A stretch of 64,000 bases of DNA from CAZABP01 sp964483245 (GCA_964483245.1 CAZABP010000001.1:62001-126000); one strand, 5' to 3'; positions 48,872 to 57,707 are shown, numbered from the stretch's first letter. Numbers and translations are program-made. Notes: a model not told the origin generated them from the sequence alone.

Positions 48872-50161
48872 TCACTTCTCCGCGCCGATCTTGACGCTGC
48901 GCAGCATCCGGTTCTTGTCCTTCGCGTACGGGAACGCGTCCTCGAACAGCACCTTGCCGCGCATCAGCGCGTCCATCAGGTCGTCGTCGAGGCTGTGCCC
49001 GCTGCAGCCGTCCTCGAGGCGCCACAGCAGCTCGATCTGGCTCAGCGAGCTGTCGCGCAGCACGGCCTGCGCCGCGTCGTCCATGACCAGCAGCTCGGAG
49101 CACAGGACCTGACCGACACCGTGCGCGCTCGGCAGCAGCCGCACCGCCAGCACGACGCGCAGCACGCCGGCCAGCGTGGCGCGGATCCGCGGCACTTCCG
49201 GGCTCGGATAGCCGTTCAGCATCCGCTCGAGCGCGGTCGTGACGGAACGAGCCGGCACCGCGGCGACGACGAGCCGGCCGGATTCGGCGGCGCGCAGCGC
49301 GAGGTCGAACGCCTCCGGCTCGGACACGTCGCCGATGATCAGCACGTCCGGATCGAGCGCGAACGCAGCCCGCAACCCGGACGCATAGCTCGGCGTGTGC
49401 TCACCGACGCGGCGCTGCACGACGATCGCCTCCGCCGACGGGATCGGGGCCTCGAGCGTGCGGTCGAGGACCTGCACGATGCGGCCCGGCGTCCGCACGA
49501 TCTCGTTCGTCAGCGTCGCCAGCGTCTCGGAGATCCCCGAGCCCTTCTGGCCGACGACCAGGATCATCCCCTTGCCGGTCTGCAGCGCCTGCCCGACCGG
49601 CGGCGGGATGCCGGCCGCGTCGAGCGAGCGGATCTGCTCGGGGTGCAGCCGCACCGTCACGCAGATCCCGTCGAAATGCCGGAACGCGCGCGCGATGCCG
49701 CGGCAGACGCCGTCGCGATGCAGCTCGCGCGTCAGGCTCATCCGGTCGGCGATCACGTCGAGCGCGTCCGGCCCGAGCAGATCGACTGCGAGCTGCCACA
49801 CTTCCGGTGGTGCCAGCGACTCGCGGCTCAGCGCCTGCAGCGCGGTGCCGATCCGCACCATCGCCGGCCTGCCTTCGGTCAGCAGCAGCTCCGACGCACC
49901 GGCGCTCAGTGCCGCCGACAGATACCGGTCGGCATCGCCGAGCTCGATCAGGCGGAGCTGACCCTGCGACCGCCGCCGCCGTGCCTGCAGCTCGAGCAGC
50001 TCCTCGAGCATCTGCGCCGTGATGATCCCCTCGTCGACGAGGATCTGGCCGATCGGCCGCGTACCGCCGGTCAGCGCCTGGATCTGCAGGCAATGCTCGA
50101 TCTGCGCCTCGTGAACCATCGGGTTCTCGAGCAGCAGTGCGCCGAGTCTGGTGTCGTCCAT
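48872..50161 (-). CDS. PilT/GspE-like pseudo-ATPase with MshEN-type N-terminus
   Basis: The 429-residue protein begins with an MshEN/T2SSE-N-like domain (LGALLLENPMVHEAQIEHCL, GQILVDEGIITAQMLEELL, 1-60). A PilT-like core follows (~75-370). Walker A reads GQKGSGISE (204-212) with Ile210 replacing the ATP-binding lysine, and the Walker B region is DVLIIGDVSEP, without the usual glutamate. ATP hydrolysis is therefore unlikely. MshEN domains bind cyclic di-GMP in type II and type IV systems, a hint at regulation (inference). ATG 50161 is chosen over an in-frame upstream ATG because conservation starts there. Confidence 0.7.
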   Translation of the reverse strand: MDDTRLGALLLENPMVHEAQIEHCLQIQALTGGTRPIGQILVDEGIITAQMLEELLELQARRRRSQGQLRLIELGDADRYLSAALSAGASELLLTEGRPAMVRIGTALQALSRESLAPPEVWQLAVDLLGPDALDVIADRMSLTRELHRDGVCRGIARAFRHFDGICVTVRLHPEQIRSLDAAGIPPPVGQALQTGKGMILVVGQKGSGISETLATLTNEIVRTPGRIVQVLDRTLEAPIPSAEAIVVQRRVGEHTPSYASGLRAAFALDPDVLIIGDVSEPEAFDLALRAAESGRLVVAAVPARSVTTALERMLNGYPSPEVPRIRATLAGVLRVVLAVRLLPSAHGVGQVLCSELLVMDDAAQAVLRDSSLSQIELLWRLEDGCSGHSLDDDLMDALMRGKVLFEDAFPYAKDKNRMLRSVKIGAEK

Positions 50162-50257
50162 CGTTGAGCCGCGGAAGGTCCTGGTTCGCGCATGCATCGG
50201 CATGCCGGCAAACGCGGCTTGAGACGGCCCGGTCCCCGCTGGCTGGCGAGCATCGGT

Positions 50258-50737
50258 TCAGCGCGGCAGGGCGGCCTGGGCTTCCTCGGCCAGGCGCTGC
50301 GCCAGCGCCGCGCCGGCGAAGCGCGCCGCGAGCGCCGCGCGGGAGTAGTGCCCGCGCGCGGTGTCGGAATCTCCGACAGCCTGGGCGCGCCAACCGGCCA
50401 GCAGCTCGCGCAGATGTGCCTGGCCGAGCGCCGCCCGCTCCATGACCGGCTGTGCGAGCACCGTCGGATCGAGCTGCGGCCGGATCTGCAGGTACCCCCC
50501 GCGGTCCTCGAGCTCGATCGCGGCGCAGGCTCCTGCCAGGCGCTCGGCCAGCGGTGCCTGCGGATCCCGACCCCCGCGCAACACGATCGCCAGCGCGCTG
50601 CGGCGCGCGTTGCGATCGAGGGCCCCATCGTGCAGCAAGCGGATCGCTTCGTCGCGGCCGGGCGGCAGCCGCGCGAGCAGCCCTGGCAGCACCAGGATCG
50701 CGAGCAGCAGCAGGAACCAGACCAGGCCGCGTGGCAT
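50258..50737 (-). CDS. Small membrane-anchored protein of unknown function
   Basis: The 159-residue protein has one N-terminal hydrophobic helix (LVWFLLLLAILVLPGLLA) followed by a mostly helical, alanine-rich soluble domain (LAIVLRGGRDPQAPLAERLA, AGWRAQAVGDSDTARGHYSR). It lies 96 bases upstream of the pseudo-PilT gene on the same strand and is probably its operon partner. No family was recognised. Confidence 0.6.
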   Translation of the reverse strand: MPRGLVWFLLLLAILVLPGLLARLPPGRDEAIRLLHDGALDRNARRSALAIVLRGGRDPQAPLAERLAGACAAIELEDRGGYLQIRPQLDPTVLAQPVMERAALGQAHLRELLAGWRAQAVGDSDTARGHYSRAALAARFAGAALAQRLAEEAQAALPR

Positions 50738-50801
50738 CGCCGTGACCGTACGGCGCGGCGGTTCCGCGGGCCAGGACGCGCGGGCCGGAACGCCGGCCGG
50801 C

Positions 50802-50807
50802 TACATT
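50802..50807 (+). promoter_or_regulatory. -10-like box for the EF-hand secreted protein
   Basis: TACATT in GGCTACATTCACCGCCC lies 83 bases before ATG 50890, in the divergent region 50738-50889. Confidence 0.4.
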
Positions 50808-50889
50808 CACCGCCCGCGGTTCACACCCGCTTCATCGCGGCAGCCCAGCATGCCGCGGGTCCAACGGAACCCTCGCAACCCACCTCGCC

Positions 50890-52680
50890 ATGAAGCACCA
50901 TCCGCTCTCCGTCCCGCTCCTGCTGCTCGGCGCGCTCGCTGCGCAAGACCACGTGATCCTGGTCGGGCATGCCGACAACGGCGGTCCCAAGGGCCCCAAC
51001 GGGAACTCGTTCCCGGCCGCGCGGGTCAAGGACGACGACCTCGACGGCAAGATCGACGCCGCGACCGAGCTGCACGCGTTCCTGACGCAGGCCTACCACA
51101 CCGGCAAGTCGTTCATGACCGACGTGCGCTGGATCAACGAAGGGGGTGAGTACGCGTTCTACTTCACCGACTCGACCGGCTACGTCGTGCGCGGCGCCGA
51201 CCGCGACCACGACGGCGTGCTCGCCAACAGCGAAGTCACCAAGTTCAAAGGCCTCGGCAGCAACTTCGCGCCGGACTCGCTGGCGGTGCGCTGGGACGCG
51301 ACGGCGAAGGTGACGGTCGTCTACGTCGCGATGGACGAAGCGCCGAAGGGGATCCACCGTTTCGTCGATCTGAACAACGACGGCGACGCCGAGGATGCCG
51401 GCGAGTCGACGATCTTCGTGAACGCCGCCAAGGGGCTGATCGTCCCCGGCAAGGCCGGCCCGGTGACGCTGACCTCCGACCGCTGGACGCGCCTGCGCGT
51501 GACGCCGAACGGCAAGCTGCTGGCGTACATGGCCGGCCCGGCCAGTCCGACCGGGGGCGGCGGCGGTCCGCAGGCGCCGGATCAGTTCGCCTGGTACGCG
51601 TTCACCGACAACAACGGCACGCCGAGCGTCAGCCTGTTCTTCAATCCGTCCACAATCAACGGACTCGTCACGCACGCGGATTTCACGGCCACCGGCAAGT
51701 TCCCGATCCAGGACATCGTGCCGGTCGGGACCAACCTGCATCCGAGCTGGTGTGACATGAGCATCTGCGAGATCGATCCGTTCGGCGCGTTCCCGGTGCA
51801 CGCGTACTACTTCATGACGACGTACCGCCCATCGGGGTACGGCGACACCAACCTGAGCAACCAGAACATCCGCGGGCTCGTGTTCCGGTTCGCCGACGCG
51901 AACTTCAACGAGGTCATCGACAGCAACGAGATCCAGCTCTACTTCAACTTCAGCGGCTCGACCTACGCGTCGGTCGCGCCGGTGTCGTACTTCGATCCGC
52001 TGCGCAACACGAACCTGGTCGCGCTGGACGACCTGCCGCACGATCTCGGCGCGGCCAAGGGCGTGCTCAGCCTGAGCTGGGAGAACAAGGCGAACGACGT
52101 CGTGATCGCGATGACCGACAGCAACCGCAACGGGGTCATCGAGTCGAGCGAGATCACCCCGGTCTGGGTCACGCCGAGCGGGCCGTTCCCGTTCCCGTAT
52201 CACGTCAGCTTCGGGCCGTACACGATCGGCATGGACGCGCTGGCAACCGGCGCGCTGCCCGGCCCGTTCCAACCCGGCCTGCGCCCCGAGGGTGAAGGCT
52301 GTCCGAACATGACCGGCCTGATCCCGGTCTGCGAAGCGTTCGGCGGCGCGGCCAAGGTCGGCAACGCCAGCCTGCAGCTGGCCGTGATCCGGGCCGGCGC
52401 CGGCGAGGCCGGCACGCTGATGCTCGGCGCGCAGCGCGTCGACATCGACCTCGGCCCCCTCAACATGCCGGGGTGCAAGCTGCTGACGATCCCACTGCTC
52501 GTGTTCCCGACGGTCTCGACCGATGCGAACGGGATCGCGCGGTTGCCGTCCCCGGTGCCGAACGATCCGACCATCGCCGGCCTGCAGGTGCTGGGCCAGT
52601 GGCTGCTGACCGACCGCACGGCGACCGGGCGCCTGCCGTTCGTGACCTCGAACGCATTGCGGCTGACGATCCAGCCCTGA
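50890..52680 (+). CDS. Secreted protein with EF-hand-like calcium loops and C-terminal repeat-family domain
   Basis: The 596-residue protein has a signal peptide (MKHHPLSVPLLLLGALAAQ). At least five calcium-loop-like segments occur: DDDLDGKIDAATE, DRDHDGVLANSE, DLNNDGDAEDAGE, DANFNEVIDSNE and DSNRNGVIESSE. They are embedded in a beta-rich body (~20-480). Residues ~483-596 resemble the C-terminal module of three other secreted proteins here (LPSPVPNDPTIAGLQVLGQW, then TSNALRLTIQP). No catalytic motif was recognised. Calcium binding is inferred from the Dx(D/N)xDG pattern; adhesion or a structural cell-surface role is possible. Confidence 0.7.
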   Translation: MKHHPLSVPLLLLGALAAQDHVILVGHADNGGPKGPNGNSFPAARVKDDDLDGKIDAATELHAFLTQAYHTGKSFMTDVRWINEGGEYAFYFTDSTGYVVRGADRDHDGVLANSEVTKFKGLGSNFAPDSLAVRWDATAKVTVVYVAMDEAPKGIHRFVDLNNDGDAEDAGESTIFVNAAKGLIVPGKAGPVTLTSDRWTRLRVTPNGKLLAYMAGPASPTGGGGGPQAPDQFAWYAFTDNNGTPSVSLFFNPSTINGLVTHADFTATGKFPIQDIVPVGTNLHPSWCDMSICEIDPFGAFPVHAYYFMTTYRPSGYGDTNLSNQNIRGLVFRFADANFNEVIDSNEIQLYFNFSGSTYASVAPVSYFDPLRNTNLVALDDLPHDLGAAKGVLSLSWENKANDVVIAMTDSNRNGVIESSEITPVWVTPSGPFPFPYHVSFGPYTIGMDALATGALPGPFQPGLRPEGEGCPNMTGLIPVCEAFGGAAKVGNASLQLAVIRAGAGEAGTLMLGAQRVDIDLGPLNMPGCKLLTIPLLVFPTVSTDANGIARLPSPVPNDPTIAGLQVLGQWLLTDRTATGRLPFVTSNALRLTIQP

Positions 52681-52692
52681 ACCGGACTGCTG

Positions 52693-52718
52693 CGATGCGC
52701 GCACATGTGCGCGCATCG
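52693..52718. repeat. 26-bp perfect palindrome after the EF-hand gene
   Basis: Perfectly symmetrical 26 bases centred on ACATGT (52703-52708), alternating purine and pyrimidine over most of its length (GCGCGCACATGTGCGCGC). It starts 12 bases after the stop codon. It may be a terminator stem, a dimeric operator for the gene at 52869, or a Z-DNA-prone site. Confidence 0.5.
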
Positions 52719-52787
52719 GCGCACCGAGGGAGCCGGCAGGCGCGCCGCCGGCACGCCTGCCCCCCTTTGCGGCCTGCGCGCGCACGC

Positions 52788-52793
52788 TAGACT
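52788..52793 (+). promoter_or_regulatory. -10-like box for the basic-tailed nuclease-like gene
   Basis: TAGACT in CGCTAGACTCCGCCGC lies 75 bases before ATG 52869. The leader has no obvious ribosome binding site close to the start. Confidence 0.4.
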
Positions 52794-52868
52794 CCGCCGC
52801 TTCGCGTGTCCGCGCGCCCCGTACTCGCCGCGGGGCCTCCTGCCCACCGGGATCGAAGCCTCGCTCCT

Positions 52869-53483
52869 ATGCCTGCCAAGCGCAACAGCCGGAAGTCCGT
52901 CCAAGCCAAGTCCGCTTCGAACCGGCGGCCTGCCGCGAAGTCGAAGGCCAAGACTCCGGCACCGAGCCGCACGCGCGCCACGGTCAAGCGCCCGACCGCC
53001 GTGCGCGGGCAGGGTCAGATCGCGCCGCTGGTCGTCGCGCGTGCCACGGTCGGCTACGACGACGACGACGTGCTGCCGATGGGGGGCGGCCAGGTCGGCT
53101 ACGGCCGCTGCGGCGGCCGGCTGATCAGCACGCACCTGGAGCAGACGATCTGCACGGCGCTGTCGTCGGCGGGCGTCATCCACAGCCATTCGCCGCGCCA
53201 TTTCGAGGTGCGCGTCGAGAACGAACGCGTCGCCGCCTATGCGCCGATGATCGTGCTGCGCGGCCGCGGCCGTGAGGGGAAGACCGTCGTCATCGAGGCC
53301 GCCGCCGAGAAGGAGTCGGCGACGATCGGCAAGATCAAGGCGTTCCGCGCCCAGTACGCGCTGGAGTTCTACGTGATCTTCGTCGCCCCCGAGGGGGTCG
53401 TCGACGAGGTCTCCCCGCTCGTCTACGACGAGTGCGCCGGCACCGACGAGCTGGTCACGCTGATCAACCGCCTGGCGGATTAG
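52869..53483 (+). CDS. Basic-tailed protein with possible PD-(D/E)XK-like fold
   Basis: The 204-residue protein has a Lys/Arg/Ala/Pro-rich N-terminal tail of ~45 residues (MPAKRNSRKSVQAKSASNRR, SKAKTPAPSRTRATVKRP) resembling histone H1-like tails, so it probably binds nucleic acid. The globular part has STHLEQTICTALSSAGV, YAPMIVLRGR, KTVVIEAAAEK and FYVIFVAPEGVVDE. These follow the helix-strand-strand-helix order of PD-(D/E)XK nucleases, but the first acidic residue (expected after APx) is methionine. It may be a non-catalytic member. No neighbour points to a pathway. Confidence 0.5.
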   Translation: MPAKRNSRKSVQAKSASNRRPAAKSKAKTPAPSRTRATVKRPTAVRGQGQIAPLVVARATVGYDDDDVLPMGGGQVGYGRCGGRLISTHLEQTICTALSSAGVIHSHSPRHFEVRVENERVAAYAPMIVLRGRGREGKTVVIEAAAEKESATIGKIKAFRAQYALEFYVIFVAPEGVVDEVSPLVYDECAGTDELVTLINRLAD

Positions 53484-53603
53484 CCGGCGGGCCCCGCGCG
53501 CGCGCAGCGGTGGCCGCGCGCCGGTTCCGGTCATCCACGGCGCGGCGTGCAGACCATGTCTCCCGCGTCCGCCCGGCGGCTTGGCCTGCGGGTCGGCGAT
53601 CGC

Positions 53604-53609
53604 TATCGT
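53604..53609 (+). promoter_or_regulatory. -10-like box for the GreA-fusion gene
   Basis: TATCGT in CGCTATCGTGCCCCGCCC lies 43 bases before ATG 53652. Confidence 0.4.
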
Positions 53610-53651
53610 GCCCCGCCCTCAATCGTTCCCCACGGAGCGACCGACCTCTTG

Positions 53652-55847
53652 ATGCGACCGGACCTGATCGCGCTCGCCCGCCAGCGCATGATCGACGACC
53701 TGGACAAGGCATGGGAGACACATGCCTCCGATCCCGGTGACACCTCCCACTACCGCCAGACCATCCAGATCCTGATCGAGCAGGATCTCGTCGGCCGCGC
53801 CACGCAGCTCGCGACCCGGATCGTCGATGCGCTGGCCAACGTCTCCCGGCTGCACGACGCGATCGCGGTCGCGACCGACGTGGTGCGCCTCGGCGCCCAC
53901 AACGAGTCGTTGGCCGAGCGGCTGCGGAACCTGTACGAGCTCGCGTTCTCCGACGAGGAGTGGTACCCGCTCGCACAGCAGCGTGCCGGCCTGCACGAGG
54001 GGACGCCGACCACCGAGAAGTTCCTGAACTTCGACCGCTACCGCCGCTACACGGTCGGCAACGTCGTCTACCACCGCAGCGGCTGGGACGAGGGGTTGAT
54101 CGAACGGTTCGACGTGGCGCGCGGCGAGGTCACGGTCCGCTTCGCGAGCGGCCGGACGATGGAGCTGCCGCTGGCGTCGGTCTACGAGAGCATGACGCCG
54201 CTCGACGACGACGACCTGCGCGCGATGCGCCTGAAGTCGCTCGACGAGCTGCAGAAGCTCGCCGCTGAGAAGCCCTCGGCGCTCGTGCGCAAGGCAGCCA
54301 AGATCCTGCGCGGCCGCGTCTCCGGCACCGAGCTGAAGGAGATGCTCGTGCCGACCGTGATCCCGGAGAAGAGCTGGGCCGGCTTCTGGAAGCGCGCGCG
54401 CGCGGCGGCCGCGGTCGACCCGTATCTGCAGGTCGGCGGCAGCGCGACGCGGCCGGTGTTCGAGCTGCGGCGCAAACCGCTGACGCTGATCGAGGAGGCG
54501 AAGCTGGCGATGCGCGACGCCGACGATCTCGGCGGTGAGATCGCGGCCTGCCGGGAGTACCTCGATCGATGTCCGGACGACGAGACGCGCACGCAGGTGC
54601 TCGATGCCGCGCAGCAGCGGATCCAGGAGGCGCTGGTGCGTATCGCCGACGGCACGGCGACCCGCCGGCCGTCGCATGCACACGTGCTGGATGGCCTGCT
54701 GCTGCTCGAGCGCAGCGGCCGTCCGCTGACCGCCGAGATCACGCGGGAGCTGCGCGCGTTGCTGCTCGACCAGGACGGCAGGCTGGTGCCGGAGAACTTC
54801 GACCGGCTGGCCACGCAGGACGCATGCGACCATGCCGTCGAGCTGCTGCCGCAGGCGATCGGCGAAGGCTGGGCCGACCTCTGCCTCGACGCGCTGCTGC
54901 GCGTGCCGGCGACCGTCGCCGAGCAGGTCGTCGAGCTGCTGGTCGCGCACGGCCATGCCGCCGCGCTGCTGCGGCTGTGGCCGCTGATCGCGCCGTTCCC
55001 GCGGCGCCATCCGGTGTTGACGTACCTGTTCGCGCGGCTGCACGGCGAGGGGAGCTTCGCCGGGATGCCGGGCGCCCCGGACGACGTGACCGTCGCGCGC
55101 GTGCTGCTGCACGTCGCGCGCACGCTGGTGACCGAGCGCCGCGATCCGCAGCAGACACGCCTGCTCGGCCGGATCGTGACCTTCCTGACCGGACGCAAGG
55201 GGTTCCTGCAGCGCGCCGTCGAGGAGATCGACCGCGATTCGCTGGCGACGCTGCTCGGGATCGCCGAGCGCGGCGGCGAAGAGTTCCCGCAGGAGATCAT
55301 CGACGTGATCCTGCGCGCCGTCGCACGCCTGTATCCGGACCTGACGGCGAAGCCGGAGCGGCCGTTCTGGGAGGAAGACGCGATCTACACGACGCGGGCC
55401 GGGCTCGAACGGCAGCGCGAGGAGTACCGCAAACTGGTCGAGGAGAAGATCCCGACCAACTCCAAGGCGATCGGCGCCGCGGCTGCGCTCGGGGATCTGA
55501 GCGAGAACAGCGAGTGGGACGCCGCCCTCGAAGAGCAGCGCAACCTGACGACGCGCGCCTCGATCATGGATCAGGAGCTGCGCCGCGCGCGCCTGCTGGA
55601 AGAGACGCTGATCCCCGAGGGGATCGTCGCGCCCGGGACCCGCGTGCTGCTGAAGGCAACCGAGACCGGCGAGACCCGCGTGCTGCAGATCCTGGGGCCG
55701 TGGGATGGCAACGAGGGCGGCACCGTCAACTACCGCGCGCCGGTCGCGCGGCCGCTGCTCGGCTGCGGCGTCGGCGACGAAGTGCAGGTGATGACCGAGC
55801 ACGGCGTCGAGCCGATGCGGATCGATTCGATCGAGAAGCTCGTGTGA
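53652..55847 (+). CDS. Large GreA/GreB-type transcription elongation factor fusion
   Basis: The 731-residue protein ends in a complete GreA-like module (577-731). Its coiled coil carries the acidic tip GDLSENSEWDAALEEQ, and the FKBP-like domain reads VAPGTRVLLKATETGETRVL onward. GreA rescues backtracked RNA polymerase by stimulating transcript cleavage. Upstream of it, ~130-180 is a small beta-barrel (YTVGNVVYHRSGWDEGLIE) like CarD/Tudor domains, and the rest is helical and repeat-like. GreA alone is ~158 residues, so about 575 residues are added. Long Gre fusions are known in a few phyla. ATG 53652 follows a -10 box. The stop overlaps the next gene (GTGA). Confidence 0.82.
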   Translation: MRPDLIALARQRMIDDLDKAWETHASDPGDTSHYRQTIQILIEQDLVGRATQLATRIVDALANVSRLHDAIAVATDVVRLGAHNESLAERLRNLYELAFSDEEWYPLAQQRAGLHEGTPTTEKFLNFDRYRRYTVGNVVYHRSGWDEGLIERFDVARGEVTVRFASGRTMELPLASVYESMTPLDDDDLRAMRLKSLDELQKLAAEKPSALVRKAAKILRGRVSGTELKEMLVPTVIPEKSWAGFWKRARAAAAVDPYLQVGGSATRPVFELRRKPLTLIEEAKLAMRDADDLGGEIAACREYLDRCPDDETRTQVLDAAQQRIQEALVRIADGTATRRPSHAHVLDGLLLLERSGRPLTAEITRELRALLLDQDGRLVPENFDRLATQDACDHAVELLPQAIGEGWADLCLDALLRVPATVAEQVVELLVAHGHAAALLRLWPLIAPFPRRHPVLTYLFARLHGEGSFAGMPGAPDDVTVARVLLHVARTLVTERRDPQQTRLLGRIVTFLTGRKGFLQRAVEEIDRDSLATLLGIAERGGEEFPQEIIDVILRAVARLYPDLTAKPERPFWEEDAIYTTRAGLERQREEYRKLVEEKIPTNSKAIGAAAALGDLSENSEWDAALEEQRNLTTRASIMDQELRRARLLEETLIPEGIVAPGTRVLLKATETGETRVLQILGPWDGNEGGTVNYRAPVARPLLGCGVGDEVQVMTEHGVEPMRIDSIEKLV

Positions 55848-56560
55848 CAGCGGCTGCCGGCGCAGCGCAACGGTTCGAGCTGTCGGTCGCGCCGGATGCC
55901 CTGGTGGTCGGCGACCATCTGCCGGGTGCCCGCCCCGGCTACTGCTATCTGCACGGCCTCGGCTCGGTGCGGACCGGGGAGAAGAGCACCGCGCTGTTCG
56001 CGCATGCACGCGCGCACGGCGTCGCCTGCACGCGGTTCGACTTCCGGGGGCATGGGGAGAGCAGCGGTCGGATCGACCAGCTGCTGCTCAGCGATCTCGT
56101 CGCCGACACGGGTGCCGTGCTCGCGCGGTTCGGGCCAGCCTGCCTGGTCGGCAGCTCGCTCGGCGGCTGGGTCGCCGCGTGGACCGCGGCGCGGATGCCG
56201 GCCGCCGTGACCGCGCTCGCGCTGCTCGCGCCGGCGTTCGGGTTCGTGCCACGCTGGCAGCGGCGCAACGAGCTCGGCGAGGTCACGCTCGACGACGGAC
56301 GGCGGTTCCAGCTGCATCCGACGTTCCTGGCCGATGCGAAGCGCCTCGACGAGGCGCAGCTGCCGCAGCAGATCACGCAGCCGCTGCTCGTCGTGCACGG
56401 TGCGCGGGACGACACGGTCCCGCCGGCACTGTCGGAGCAGTTCTTCGCGGCGGTGCCGCACGCGCGCAAGCGGCTCGAGATCCTGCCGGACGGGGATCAC
56501 CGCCTGAACCGGGAGTTCGAAGCGATCCTGCAGTGGATCGAGGAGCTGCGAGATGCCTGA
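55844..56560 (+). CDS. Alpha/beta hydrolase
   Basis: The 238-residue hydrolase has the oxyanion region CYLHGLGSVRTGEKS, FRGHGESSG, the nucleophile Ser in VGSSLGGWVAAW, an acid in VHGARDDTVPP and the catalytic His in LPDGDHRLN. This is the YqiA/serine-aminopeptidase-like group. The start is GTG 55844, overlapping the GreA-fusion stop; the frame is open far upstream but as a shadow of that gene. It overlaps the PLP enzyme by eight bases at its end. The substrate is unknown. Confidence 0.82.
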   Translation: MTAAAGAAQRFELSVAPDALVVGDHLPGARPGYCYLHGLGSVRTGEKSTALFAHARAHGVACTRFDFRGHGESSGRIDQLLLSDLVADTGAVLARFGPACLVGSSLGGWVAAWTAARMPAAVTALALLAPAFGFVPRWQRRNELGEVTLDDGRRFQLHPTFLADAKRLDEAQLPQQITQPLLVVHGARDDTVPPALSEQFFAAVPHARKRLEILPDGDHRLNREFEAILQWIEELRDA

Positions 56561-57665
56561 GCTGCCGGAGCTGCCGGAGCTGGCCGAGCTGCAGACGCCA
56601 GCCCTGCTGATCGAGCTGCCGCGCGTGCGCCACAACCTGCAGCGGATGCAGCAGTTGTTGGCGCCGCACGGCGGGCTCGATCGCTGGCGCCCGCACGTCA
56701 AGACCTGCAAGGTCCCGCCGGTCCTGGATCTGCTGCTGCAGCACGGGCTGCGCCGGTTCAAGTGCGCGACGACGCGCGAAGCGGCCGTGCTGCTCGATTG
56801 CGCCGACGCCGCCGGAACCGCCGTGGACCTGTTGGTCGCGTTTCCGCACCGCGGCGCCAACCTGGTGCGCCTCGCTGCGCTGGCGCGGAGCCGGCCGCAG
56901 CACCGCGTCGCCGTGCTGACCGAGGATCCCGGGCACGCGACCAGCGTGCGTGCGCAGCACGCGGGTCTCGCGTTGTTCCTCGATCTCGATCCTGGTTGGC
57001 ACCGCTCCGGCGTGCCGCTCGAGGATCACGCCCGGATCCGCGCGACGGTCGCCGCTGCCGGCGATGCGCTCGCCGGCACGCACTGCTACGAAGGGCACCT
57101 GCGCGATCCGGCGCCGGCGGTGCGGGCAGCCCGGGCGGCGCCGATCTTCGCCACGCTGCGCGCGCTGCTCGACGAGCTGCGCCAGAGCCATCTCGAGCTG
57201 ATCACGAGCGGGACTCCCGGTCTGCTGGCGGCGTTGACCGACCCGGCCCTCGCGGGGATCACGCACCGCGTCAGTCCCGGCACCGTCGTCTACTGGGATC
57301 TCGCCAGCGAGGAGCTCGGGATCCCGGGGTTCCGCCCCGCGGCCCTCGTGCTGGCGCGCGTCGCCAGCGCGCCACGCGCCGGTCGGATCACGCTGGATGC
57401 CGGCAGCAAGGCGATCGATGCCGCGGCCGGCGATCCATGCGCTGCGGTCGAGGGCTGGCCCGGCTTGCTGGCGCTGCACCCGAGCGAAGAGCACCTGCCG
57501 GTGCAGGTGCAACATGGCGACGCGCCGCCGCCCGGGACGCTGCTGCGGCTGATCCCGCGGCATGTCTGTCCGACGGTCAACCTCGCCGACGAGGCGGTGC
57601 TGGTCGGCGACGCCGGGATCGAGGCGATCGTGCCGGTCGCCGCACGCGGGCACGAGACGCGCTGA
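56553..57665 (+). CDS. D-threonine aldolase/D-serine dehydratase-like PLP enzyme (alanine racemase fold)
   Basis: The 370-residue protein has a fold-type III PLP domain with the Schiff-base lysine in WRPHVKTCKVPPVL, and EGHLRD and SGTPGLL in the barrel. The C-terminal metal-binding domain has LHPSEEHLPVQV and PRHVCPTVNLADEAVLV; His and Cys/Asn positions there resemble the divalent-metal site of DSD1/DTA enzymes. It should cleave or dehydrate D-beta-hydroxy amino acids. The N-terminus has an odd triple repeat (MPELPELPELAEL), probably from slippage in the DNA. It overlaps the upstream hydrolase. Confidence 0.82.
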   Translation: MPELPELPELAELQTPALLIELPRVRHNLQRMQQLLAPHGGLDRWRPHVKTCKVPPVLDLLLQHGLRRFKCATTREAAVLLDCADAAGTAVDLLVAFPHRGANLVRLAALARSRPQHRVAVLTEDPGHATSVRAQHAGLALFLDLDPGWHRSGVPLEDHARIRATVAAAGDALAGTHCYEGHLRDPAPAVRAARAAPIFATLRALLDELRQSHLELITSGTPGLLAALTDPALAGITHRVSPGTVVYWDLASEELGIPGFRPAALVLARVASAPRAGRITLDAGSKAIDAAAGDPCAAVEGWPGLLALHPSEEHLPVQVQHGDAPPPGTLLRLIPRHVCPTVNLADEAVLVGDAGIEAIVPVAARGHETR

Positions 57666-57707
57666 CCGCGGCTTGCCGCTGCGACAACGGCGACCCAAAC
57701 TGCCGCC

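Noticed and set aside
56553..56600. Frameshift at the junction of the hydrolase and PLP-enzyme genes
   Set aside because: The GAGCTGCCG tandem near the overlap looked like a slippage error, but both proteins are complete at their ends and an 8-base overlap is normal here.
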